Below are positions 21,005-30,787 of a stretch of 64,000 bases of DNA, one piece after another. How positions within the stretch are numbered: position 1 is the first letter of the stretch; every line of letters begins with the position of its first letter. The stretch lies in NCBI GenBank assembly GCA_023213315.1, contig JAKCPI010031630.1, positions 1-64,000 of the forward strand, given 5' to 3'. A program made the translations under genes and the position numbers. The notes below the pieces were generated by a model that worked only from the letters and a program-made list of their open reading frames with translations, ran no database searches and was not told where the DNA came from. The stretch comes from Euborellia annulipes (Eukaryota; Arthropoda; Insecta; Dermaptera; Anisolabididae).

Positions 21005-21650
21005 CAACAGGAACAGGTAGATGTAGGCAGCCAGCAAAGAACAAAAACTTTATTTAAATATCGTCAACGTTTCGGGAAAGCATCGCTCCCATCTTAAGGA
21101 CGATAAATTGGTAATGTCGTTTAGGTTGATACATGTAGGTCATACAAAATTATAATACAAATCTGCATATACCATTAAATTAGTGGACGTAGTATTATAT
21201 TAATAAAAGCCATACAACCAGAGGTTAACTTTGCTTAAAACCTTTTTGCAGATTGAGATGCAAGGTAAAAGAAATAAAACAAATTTTGATTTTAATTGTC
21301 TATGAGAATTGTTGTTAGTGCCTGGGCTTAATTTATTGTTGCCTACAACAATTCTCATAGACAATTAAAATCAAAATTTGTTTTGCATCTCATTGCATTG
21401 TTGTAGGCAACAATAAATTAAGCCCAGGCACCAACAATTAAACAAATTTAATGGTATATGCAAATTTGTATTTTAATTTTGTATGACCTACATGTAACAA
21501 TCTAAACAACATCAACAATTTATCGTCCTAAAGATATGAGCGATGCTTTCCCGAAACGTCGACGATATTTAAATAAAGTTTTTGTTCTTTGCTGGTTGCC
21601 TACATCTACCTGTTCCTGTTAATTATCACTCAGCCATTAATTTCTTCTTT
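21005..21650. mobile_element. inverted-repeat element, provisional Penelope-like family 2
   Basis: Exact 12-bp duplication TAAAATTTTATT (20993-21004 and 21651-21662). Arms 21005-21180 and 21440-21620 are inverted copies; the right has GATGCTTTCCCGAAACGTCG. A tail of about 30 bases (ATTATCACTCAGCCATTAAT) is on the right only. The centre (21181-21439) is itself palindromic and includes an arm piece of family 3. Confidence 0.85.
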
Positions 21651-22393
21651 TAAAATTTTATTTTATTTCTTTTACCTTGCATCTCAATCTGCAAAAAGGT
21701 TTTAAGCAAAGTAAACCTCTGGTTTTTATGATATATTCTTGCGCTGTTTCGTCTATTGTAAGCAAGTAGAATAAGGAATAATGAGTTAAATATATATTTT
21801 CAATAAGATAGCGAATTGCATGAAGATAATTTTATCTTTACACCGAAAAAGGATGATACTTTGAGGTTCGTTGTGTTTAATATAAAGAAGGCAACTTTGA
21901 CAATTTCGAGTTTGATTAATTGGGTTGTACATGTTGCAAACAAATTTGATATATTGGAAAGTCTAGTAGTTTTTTTTTTCAATCATATTTTTTTCCATCC
22001 GCCTAATGTCTTATAAAGAAAACGAATGATAGAAAGACTTGTTAAATAATCGTCTTTTTTTTAAATTAAACCTTTTAATCAAAAATCCAAAAAAAAAAAA
22101 AATAATAAATAAATAAAAATTCAGGCTTATATATTACATCAAATTAATTCGACGATTTTTTTTTTTAGTTTACGGTTGAATAAATGGAAAAAATGAAACT
22201 AGAGATTTCTTTCCATTTAATTTTAATTCTAACCGCAAGCCAAGTGATTCATTCTTAAAGGGGCATAGTCTTTGATTTATTAATGAAATAAGATAAATTA
22301 AAGAAATATTTTTTTTTACATATAGGCCCTATGTAAAAAAACTTAAGTGTTTATTCCGAATCAGAATAAACTAAATATCATCAACTTCTAGAG

Positions 22394-22655
22394 CAGTGGT
22401 TTCCAAACTTTATGTTACCACGCCTCCCTTAAAAATATTTAATCTTATGACGCCTCCCCCCCCACCCACCCATTTTATAAAATATAACAAAATCAAAAAT
22501 TTTTAATGCTAAAAAATATAAATTTTTATAAAAATATTTTTTTTATTTATTCTAATTTATATTAAAACTAGCAATCATTTGGGAAATAGGTCCTGGTGGC
22601 CAATATTCGCGCCTCCCCTTAGACTAGTCCGCGCCTCACAGTTTGGAAAACGCTG
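22394..22655. mobile_element. hAT-like MITE, CAGTGGTTTCCAAAC family
   Basis: Ends CAGTGGTTTCCAAACTTT and GTTTGGAAAACGCTG, typical of the hAT/Charlie style. A second copy is at 24755-24999. No clean 8-bp duplication remains. Confidence 0.7.
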
Positions 22656-22689
22656 GTATAAGGGTATTTTATGGCTGGTGGAATTTGTA

Positions 22690-22885
22690 TCAGGAATGAA
22701 AAAAGAAAACGAAACCAGAATTTTTCTTTAAAAATATATGTTAACAGCTTACATTTGGGCCTTGGTCAAAGCCATCCTCGGATGAAGACTAACAGCTCCG
22801 AGGATGGCTTTGACCAAAACGTCAGCTGTTAAAATATATTTTTAAAGAAAAATTCTGGTTGCGTTTTCTTCTTTCATTCCTGAAG
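22690..22885. mobile_element. foldback element with the GATGG...AAAACGTC stem-loop
   Basis: Inverted arms of about 85 bases (22690-22780 and 22795-22882) with a short loop (ATGAAGACTAACAGCT). The right arm reads GAGGATGGCTTTGACCAAAA then CGTC, a variant of the stem-loop shared by the Penelope-like group. No tail or duplication is clear. Confidence 0.55.
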
Positions 22886-22914
22886 AAAAATATTTTTCTC
22901 AAATCTTATTTTTA

Positions 22915-23210
22915 TGCCCTAGGGGGGTGCCTAACTTAAATATAAAATTTCAACCTCTTAGCTCAATTCCTTCATGCTATAAATTGAACCCAAACAGACA
23001 CACAGACAGACCATGTCGGGAAAACCATTTTTTTTTTTTGATTCAGGGGAAACCATTTTTTTTTTTTTGATTCAGGGGATCTCAAAACGTGTATATCCAT
23101 CAAAGTCTCGACATCGAATTCTTGACATGAATCCAATACCTTCTCTATATATATATATATATATATATGTATATTAACTGATACATATAGGTAAGAGAAA
23201 GTAAAAAATT
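22915..23210 (+). repeat. R repeat, 3' fragment
   Basis: Only the 3' third: CCTAACTTAAATATAAAATTTC through CGACATCGAATTC to GGTAAGAGAAAGTAAAAAA. A 30-bp stretch (AAACCATTTTTTTTT...GATTCAGG) is duplicated. Confidence 0.75.
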
Positions 23211-23717
23211 CAAATCCGAATTGGGATTAATTCTATATACAAAAAGATGCGGTAACTCACCCCAGTAAAATTCTAAGTGGACTAATTATATCTTACTTTT
23301 CTAACTAATGAAAAAAATCCCTACAAAATTCTGCAAGGGGTTCGATGGGTTCCTAAGTTACCCAGTGTTATTATTATCTGTTTGTGAGAGTTTCGAAATC
23401 TTCAAAAGTTAATTCCGCCCCAGTAATAAAAAATTTTAGAATGACATTAAAATGTTTCTACTCCTCTATGCTATTTGCTAAATATTGAATATAAATTTTA
23501 ACTCAAACGAAATGCACTTATTTTTTAGTAAAAGTATTAAAAAACATTAATATCTTTGTGCATTTTAGGGGATGGGGCATTAACCCCCCTGGTTAATGCC
23601 TTCATACCTCCCCCCCCTTTAAGGAAATGCGAGCCTTCACCGCAAATTTACTCTCAAAATAATTTGAATGCATTTATAAATAATTATTTTAATTTTTATT
23701 AAGAAAAGATTTAAAAA

Positions 23718-23958
23718 TGCCCTCGGGCTTGATGTAGTTGGTAGCGTGCCTACCTTCTATACCGAACGTCGCGGGTTCGGACCTCTGGCAGTCCGAAATG
23801 GATACCAAATGGCTTAAATAGAAATGCCTGGACCCCCGAAATGTATATTATTAATTACTAACGGTTATCGTATAAAGTCTTATATAGCCTGAGTTGTCGA
23901 AAAGACTGTGTGAATGTGTGTGTGAGTGTGAATGAGAAAAAAAGGTGTTAAAAAAAAG
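23718..23958 (+). repeat. SINE family 1, plus-strand copy
   Basis: Head GCCCTCGGGCTTGATGTAG, B box GGGTTCGGACC, body with GCCTGAGTTGTCGAAAAGAC and a TGTG-rich tail. Confidence 0.85.
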
Positions 23959-24152
23959 ATGAAAAATAAAAAACCAATTTTTTTTCAATGACACGTACAC
24001 TCCCCCTCCCCCTTTCAACAGCTTATATTCTCCCTATACCCTTAGTGAAATACAAAATATTTAATTTCATATTCAAAAGAATCGTTTTTCGCAGTCTAAT
24101 TATTTGTTTCTATCATTTTTTTTTTTTCAACGATAAAATGCATAATAATTAC

Positions 24153-24210
24153 CTTTAATAAGACTCTCAAGAGGGTGTGCTGGTTGACGGTGAGGTCAGG
24201 GTGGGTTGCA
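24153..24210 (-). other. splice-bounded exon-like island, unassigned
   Basis: Acceptor AATATAG and donor TTAAAG/GTAATT bound a 58-base minus-strand segment. One frame is open (ATHPDLTVNQHTLLRVLLK), but its phases do not fit the exons on either side. An initiator-like TCAGTT at about 24280 and GC-rich sequence upstream suggest it could instead end a non-coding first exon. Confidence 0.3.
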
Positions 24211-24754
24211 CTATATTAATTATTCACTTTTATTCACTTTAAACACAACTTAATAAGTCGCCTGTCGGCAGGCCACTCGCTCAACTGAACGAGACTTGTC
24301 TCTCTCTGTTTGTTTTGAAATAAAATAGATCAAAATAACAATTCCCGTTTTATTAAAAATAAAAAAAAAAACCTTTTACTCTAATCTAACTATATTTAGA
24401 GCTGGAAAAAAATGTCAACAAGTGATTTGGAATATTCCAAGGCCTTTCTTAAATAATCAACCCTTCATCTCATCCCTAATCAACCCTTAATATTATAAAA
24501 TAATAATCAACTCTATTTTTTGAATGTTTTCTATTTATTTGCCTTCGATTTAGCTAAAATAAATTTAAAAAACATTTTTTTTTCAACCTTTCAACCCCTA
24601 ATCCAATCTTAATAAATAAAATAATTAACAATGCTATCGCCTTCGGCGAGCTTCGCGTCTAGTCGGAAAAAATTAAAACCCTGAAAAACTTCCCTGGATC
24701 AGCCTTTGGGTTTTACACATAGTATAATTTTCTAGAATGAGTCTTACTTTAGGC

Positions 24755-24999
24755 CAGTGGTTTCCAAACTTTATGTTACCACGCCTCCCTTAAAAATATT
24801 TAATCGTATGACGCCCCCCCCCCCCCACCTATTTAATAAAATAATACAAAAACAAAAATTTTTAATACTAAAAAATATAAATTTTTATTTATTCTTATTT
24901 ACTATTAAAACTAGCAATCATTTGGAAAATTGATCTTGGTGGCCAATATTCGCGCCTCCCCCTTAGACTAGTCCGCGCCTCATAGTTTGAAAAACGCTG
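24755..24999. mobile_element. hAT-like MITE, CAGTGGTTTCCAAAC family
   Basis: Same ends and body as 22394-22655, with a longer C run at 24816-24826. Confidence 0.7.
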
Positions 25000-25025
25000 C
25001 TCTAGAAGAAATAGAGATTTATTTA

Positions 25026-25269
25026 CAGGGCCGGCTCTACATGATGCGTCGCATCGGGGCGCTTCCGTATAAGGGCGCCATAATTTACGTAAAAAAAAAA
25101 TAAAAAAAATTTTTGAGGGCGGCAAAAATTTTGTTTCTTTAAAAAAAAATTTTCCCCACAAAAATCTTTGAGTTCAGGTTCGCCCAGAAAAAAAAATTTC
25201 TGTATACACCCCTGGTTGTAAGGCGTCAATTACTGTTCTGCATCGGGGCGCCAAAATCCTAGAGCTCTA
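25026..25269. mobile_element. hAT-like element with a nested MITE fragment
   Basis: It starts CAGGGCCGGCTCTACATG. An exact TTTATTTA lies on both sides (25018-25025, 25270-25277). A piece related to the 17821-18078 family lies at about 25090-25215 in the opposite orientation. The right end is decayed. Confidence 0.55.
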
Positions 25270-25468
25270 TTTATTTATAAAACAAACACGTAGCTTCTTA
25301 AAACCCATGTGAATCAATGGCCAAATTTGCATAAAATTTTTAGGGCAATGTTATTTTACTTACAGAAATTTTTCAAATGATTAAAAGTAAAGTAAAAAAA
25401 AAAAGGAATAATTTCATCATGTTTTATATAATTAAGTCTTTGGATTTGTCAAAGATTTATTATATATC

Positions 25469-26468
25469 CAGGGCCGCAGACAGGGGGGGGGGGCAGGGGG
25501 GCTATATCCCCGGGGCCCGGGCCCTCCGAGGGGGCCCGGGCCAATGGGCGTTCCCACCTAAAAATTCTAATAAAAAATAATTTTCATGGTTAAAATTTCA
25601 ATTAAAAAAAAATCATTTTCTTGAAATTTTTTCCTCAAGGGGCCCGGGCCCTTTAAGCTCAAATCTTGAAATTTCAATCAAAAAAAATCATTTTCTTGAA
25701 ATTTTTTCCTCAGGGGGCCCGGGCCCTTTAACCTCAAATCTTAAAATTCAAAAAAATCATTTTCTAGAAATTTTTTTCCTCAAGGGGCCCGGGCCCTTTA
25801 ATCTCAAATCTTAAAATTTCAATTAAAAAAAAATCATTTTCTAGAAAATTTTTTCATCAAGGGGCCCGGGCCCTTTAACCTCAAATCTTAAAATTTCAAT
25901 TCAAAAAAATCATTTTCTAGAAATTTTTTTCCTCAAGGGGCCCGGGCCCTTTAATCTCAAATCTTAAAATTTCAATTAAAAAAAAATCATTTTCTAGAAA
26001 TTTTTTCCTCAAGGGGCCCGGGCCCTTTAAGCTCAAATCTTGAAATTTCAATTAAAAAAAATCATTTTCTTGAAATTTTTTTTCTCAGGGGGCCCGGGCC
26101 CTTTAACCTCAAATCAAGTTTGATCTTTTCACGACTCAGAATAGCTAAAAACGCAGATTTCAGTGGCTAATTTTCAAAAAATTTTCCATACCCCCATATT
26201 CTCCCGGAAATCCTCAGTCCGGATCTCGATAATTTATTGTAACTCTTTGTTTTGAAAAATTTTTAATTAACTTTATTTAAATAAATATTGTAAGCTATGT
26301 ATAAACTATTTCAAAAGTTGTGTCAAAAACTGTGTAAAAAATTGTTGGCATGAAGGCCACAATAGCCTTTTACATACTAAAAAAAAAACTTTAAGTTTTT
26401 TTTTTTGGAGGGGGGGGGCCCGTATTAGTAAGTAGCCCCGGGGCCCGTCAAGTCTGTCTGCGGCCCTG
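25469..26468. mobile_element. hAT-type element with an internal tandem array, 1000 bp
   Basis: Exact 8-bp duplication TATATATC (25461-25468, 26469-26476) and perfect 15-bp ends CAGGGCCGCAGACAG. Seven tandem units of 70-77 bp, each with GGGGCCCGGGCCCTTTAA, occupy about 25570-26110. There is no transposase. Confidence 0.9.
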
Positions 26469-26533
26469 TATATATCTATATATTTATAATTTAAAAATGA
26501 ATAAGAATTATATATATTTTAAGAGTAACTCAC

Positions 26534-29500
26534 CAAAAAAAGGAGATAATGTGGATAAAATCGACCAGCGTGGATTCCGGAATGTTGACTGAGGCGGCTC
26601 TCTCGTCCTACTAAGTCAATGCAGCTAAGGTAGGTAGGTTTGAAGCCGTTCTGAACCTGCTGTAACAAGTAAAAAACCATGTAGAAAAGTATATACAGTA
26701 TATTCGTCCGTGGGAGAGAGTGGTGTATGTGTGTCTGAGCACAAAGGGATTTTTATTTTAAAGACAATGTCAAATGACAATTTTGATACCTTAAAAGATA
26801 TCACAGGCAGTCTAAAGAATATTTAGTTAAATCATTTGGTTTAAATAAATAAGCCTGGATCATTTATATCGTATATAATAGATATTCAAGTCTATATCGT
26901 CTCAAAGGCCGAAACGATTTAAAAAAAAAAATTTAAATTTCTTTAACAAGACTGCCGTGACATTATCCAATTATAACACTTGTGTATATAGAGAGAAGAT
27001 ATAAATATAATATTTTCTTATACATGTTTGTGTTGAAACCAAGGAGGGGTAAAATTTGACTCGAATTAGGGCTTATCAGTATAAAAAGGGAGACATAAAA
27101 TTGAAGGGGTATTTCAAATATTTCATAAGCAGTTTAGGGACAGGGGGTATTAGTTAATCATACTTAAAAGAAATAACAATTTTCCTTAAAAAAAAAGATT
27201 GAACAAAAAAAAAATATTTACGTAGGCAGAGAGTTAACGATTTGCTTATTATTGCTGACAAAGAACTGAGGGTCTAAACAGCCAAAGATTTGCTTACGTA
27301 ATATTTGCTTTAGGAAACCGAAGAAAAACATCACTCAGCACGCGGTTACAGGGCCGGAACTACGAGATTTTTTAGGAGGGGCAAAATTTAATTTGCCGCC
27401 CCCCTGATTAAAATTTTCTATAGAAAATTCATATCATTTTACCTTTTTTTTAGTAAATCTTTCTTTAATTGCCGCCCTCTGATATCTGCCGCCCGGGGCA
27501 CACGCACCCACTGCCCCCCTCTAGATCCGGCCCTGCGCGGTTATTATAATAGTCAAAATAAAATTTTACTCATATACAAGGGCGGATCCAGAGGTGTTTC
27601 TCGGGAGGTGTAAACTGATGTGACTGGTCAAACAGCACACAATTTTTTCTTAATTTCGGTAATTTAAAGGCACATTCTGTACTTGTTTGCCAGAATATAA
27701 ATACAAATCAAATTTTTAAGTATTATTTATTAAAATTTTACATTAAAAATAAATTTTTTTTTTCGAAAAAAAGTATTTTTTCAAATCTCGGGGGGAGGGA
27801 GGGGGGTAAAGGGGGTAATTACCCCCTACTAGATTTGAGAAAAATAATTTTTTTGGGTAACACAAGATTTTTTGTTTAAATAATTTATTTATTTAACACT
27901 AACACTTTATACGCATTTCTACCAAGTGTCATCATCAGAAGTGAGTTATAATACTGATAAATTATTGAAACAAAAAAACCTTGTGTTATCATACTCGGAT
28001 GTAATTCTCCTATTAAAGCATAATGTTTTAACTAGAGCCAATGATTACCAGTTTAAAATTAATTTTTTGGGGAATAAAATTTTATTTTTAATATAAAATT
28101 TTAAAAATTAATACTTAAAAATTATCGAAAGTAAGAAAAATTCTGTGCTGTGCGATCAATCACACCAGATTACCCCTCCCGAGAAACTCCTCTGGATCCG
28201 CTCTTGAATCAGAAACGTTTATTAAGGCGCCGTTCACACTGGGGCGATATTATCGCTAGCGATTGTTGCTAACGATATGTCGGAGCGACATATCGCAAGG
28301 GGGGTTCACACTAGCGCGACAGTCGTATGCGATAAATAGGGGGTGAGAGGCTTGTTCTCTGTTTTCAGTCATTGATCAAGGGCAATGTGATTGTAATAAT
28401 AATACCAAAAATGTAAAAAAAAAAAGTTTCTGATTAAAAGGAATAAAATGAAAAATAAAGATTAAAAATATTATAGGCCCATTTCTTTAATTTGAAGGAG
28501 GTATATAGTTGAGTGTTGATAATCAAATAGGTAGAAAGAATGAGCAAAGCAGCTAGTTTATATTTCAATTTATTAATAAACAGGCCGACGTTTCGGTCAC
28601 ATATGGGACCATCTTCAGTTAATGTCTGAAAATATATATAATCCTCGACAAGTTATATTGGGCATACGCAATTGCACGTAGCTCAATCATCATAATGCCT
28701 CAAATTCTACTATTATTATTATTATTATTATTATTAGTGAAGTCATTCAATCTCTGTCCATGGTATGATAAGAATAAAATTTGAGGCTTTATCATGATTG
28801 TGCTACGTGGAATTGTGTATGCCCAATATAACTTAGCGAGGATTATATATATTTTCAGACATTAACCTGGCCCTGAAGATGGTCCCATATGTGACCGAAA
28901 CGTCGGCCCTAATTTATTAATAAATTGAAATATAAACTAGCTGCTTTGCTCATTCTTTCTACCTATTTATGGAAAGAAGAATGAATTTATTTATAAAAAT
29001 ATTTATTTATTACACATCAATTTATTAAAAAAAATTTGAATTTTTACTCTCAAAATGAGAATATTGTTTTTAACTTACAATTATTAGCTAAAGTTAGCAG
29101 TTTTTTAAGTTTAAAATATTTTTTATAATCTGAAAATAAGATTAAGGTAATATCATAAAATATTCAAAATTTAAATGTCAAAAAAATTTTATATAAAATA
29201 ATTAATTACCTTATGAGTATAAGATTTCATTTATTTTTATTTTTTTTTTTTAAGTTTTTAACTCCTTTTTAAGAAAATTGGCCGAGAATAAAGCTATCTA
29301 ATATTTATATTTATTTTATTTATGAAATCTCCCTTAGTTGAGATGTTTTCTCTCTTGGCTGCCATGTTTTAATTTAATTTTATCGCGGCGATAGTCGCGC
29401 CGGGCGATAGCAAGCAGCAGCGATGCCGATATCTCGCGTGTCGCTGGGAGAGATATCGCGCATGTGTGAACACTTTATATCGCCCCCATTCAGATTCCAT

Positions 29501-30152
29501 TGAATCAGCTGGTGCGGGTCGCTCGCGACTATCGCTAGCAACAATCGCTAGCGATAATATCGCCCCAGTGTGAACGGCCCCTAAAGGATCAAAAAATATG
29601 TTTTAAATATTAAGAATATTTTGGAGTTTCTCTTACCTATATGGAGGAATCGTAGCTGTAGGCATTCTTCTTTGATTTCCTCGAGGGCAGGTTTCAAGTC
29701 CCTGGGGAGGCTCGTCGAATCCATTGTTTGCCTGTTTAACAATTTAATAATTAATTGAAATAGAATTTAGCTTATATTTGAATTGTATAGTATACTATAT
29801 AATGGTATTGTGTTGGAATTCTATTCTAAAATATAACTAGAATATAATTCAATTCAACCGAGAAATTTAATAATGGTAACTGTGAAAAGTTAAATTACTA
29901 AAATCTTCACTTGATAAAATAATAATAATAAATAAATAAAAATGGTTTCAATTAGAATAATTATAAAAAAAAAAAAAATTAATTAAAAAAATAAAAATTG
30001 ATCTGCCACCATATAACCGATAATTCCCTTTTTCCTTCTGATAAAAATATAAGACAAAGTAAGAATACCTTGAATAAAGTGGAGACGATGAACGATGAAC
30101 GATTTGAATTGGTCTTAGCTCGAATATTTCGTGGTCGCTGTCCAAGTATACC
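26534..30152 (-). CDS. putative four-exon minus-strand gene fragment, function unknown
   Basis: Four islands join on the minus strand with GT-AG borders and matching phases: 30069-30152 (after TTTTTCACCCAG), 29637-29731, 27222-27273 and 26534-26624 (donor TTTG/GTGAGT). The reading runs YLDSDHEIFELRPIQIVHRS; MDSTSLPRDLKPALEEIKEE then CLQLRFLHI; DPQFFVSNNKQIVNSLPT; CIDLVGRESRLSQHSGIHAG then RFYPHYLLFL. ATG 29725 has a fair start context, so translation may begin there with exon 30069-30152 as 5' UTR. Cautions: the first two exons are also open together in a second frame; the last exon has an alternative acceptor at 26659; and 27222-27273 has weak inverted-repeat flanks. I recognise no family. 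Three transposons sit in the introns. Confidence 0.35.
27349..27535. mobile_element. hAT MITE, CAGGGCCGGA family
   Basis: 187 bp with an exact 8-bp duplication CGCGGTTA (27341-27348, 27536-27543). Ends are CAGGGCCGGAACTACG and TAGATCCGGCCCTG. The G/C runs are short here. Confidence 0.9.
27577..28206. mobile_element. long-armed CAAGGGCGGATCC element with a nested inverted-repeat element
   Basis: Ends CAAGGGCGGATCCAGAGG and CCTCTGGATCCGCTCTTG; the arms stay complementary for over 150 bases. The same family at 52613-52882 has a perfect duplication; none is clear here. A smaller foldback with a tail sits inside at 27857-28020. Confidence 0.7.
27857..28020. mobile_element. small foldback with a one-sided tail, provisional Penelope-like
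   Basis: Arms about 27857-27888 and 27957-27990 (AACACAAG...CTTGTGTT), then a tail of about 30 bases (CTCGGATGTAATTCTCC) on the right. The minus strand of the loop has CTGATGATGACACTTGG followed by GAAATGCG, a variant of the shared stem-loop. Confidence 0.5.
28226..29581. mobile_element. PIF/Harbinger-like element, 1356 bp, with a nested inverted-repeat element
   Basis: TAA duplications lie at 28223-28225 and 29582-29584. Inverted ends of about 45 bp read GCCGTTCACACTGGGGCG, then ATATTATCGCTAGCGATT. Subterminal CGATA/TATCG motifs recur many times. The element 28488-28968 entered later. There is no transposase frame. Confidence 0.75.
28488..28968. mobile_element. inverted-repeat element, provisional Penelope-like family 4
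   Basis: Tail of about 35 bases on the left (GGTATATAGTTGAGTGTTGA), then inverted arms to 28968. The right arm has GAAGATGGTCCCATATGTGA then CCGAAACGTCGG. It matches 49836-51408 in tail, arms and centre (CTCTGTCCATGGTATGAT). No clear target duplication is visible. Confidence 0.75.
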
Positions 30153-30739
30153 CTGGGTGAAAAAAATGAATATTTCAGTAAACTGTATAAGATGCCTCCA
30201 ATCCCATTGTGGAGACCGCGTAAATAATATCAACAACATTAGGTTAAAAAACAGCAAATAATCAGAGTACCAGGTAAAAAGAAAATCACACAAAAAAAAA
30301 TAAGTTGAAATCAGATTATGTGAAAACCCTGGGAACGATTAAAGTATGTCTTGATTCTAAAAGTCATGAAAAAAAAATTTCATTCATTCATTTTATTATA
30401 TTATTTTAATAATAATAACATGAAGATTCTGATTAAATCCTTCCAAAAGATGAATCTTGTATTAAATAAAGAGATACTAATATACATGTAATTATTCAGA
30501 TAGATTGAAAGCGTGCAATCGGATTAACGAAGCAAGTAAAGATTCCCAATAAATAATGTCTCGCATGAGTAAACTTGTCTTGTTTTCTTTCCTTTTTCCT
30601 TGGCATTGATGCCAACGTAATCATTCGGCTTTCACAATGCCATAATATCAAATTAGCCGCATAAAAAGCTTCAATCCCGTCGTTTTTGTCTTCTCTTAAG
30701 CGTGACTCCCTCTTTCACCTCCGGGTCTCTTGGGATAGT

Positions 30740-30774
30740 TATAAAAATCAGTCAGAATTTACGAGACGATCAGT
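30740..30774 (+). promoter_or_regulatory. core promoter of the Gly/His-rich gene: TATA box and initiator
   Basis: TATAAAAA starts at 30740. An arthropod initiator TCAGTG at 30770-30775 puts the likely start at A30772, about 32 bases after the TATA box. The 5' UTR would then be only 16 bases before ATG 30788. Confidence 0.7.
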
Positions 30775-30787
30775 GCTTGTATAAACT

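Larger units (their letters stand above)
18680..21745. mobile_element. inverted-repeat element (provisional Penelope-like family 3) holding three later insertions
   Basis: The left arm (about 18715-18935) and right arm (20870-21004 continuing at 21663-21740) are inverted copies. The right arm has GAAGATGGTTCTATGAACC then GAAAC; the left has the complement. A tail-like segment (TTAGTGGACGTAGTATTATA) lies on the left. A SINE-1 copy (18942-20704), itself split by 19089-20585, and the element 21005-21650 entered later. The nesting order can be read directly from the duplications. Confidence 0.7.

Noticed and set aside
24153..24210. Joining this exon-like island to 26534-26624 and 15204-15287 as one gene
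   Set aside because: Its only open frame starts in phase 2 and ends in phase 0, which fits neither neighbour.
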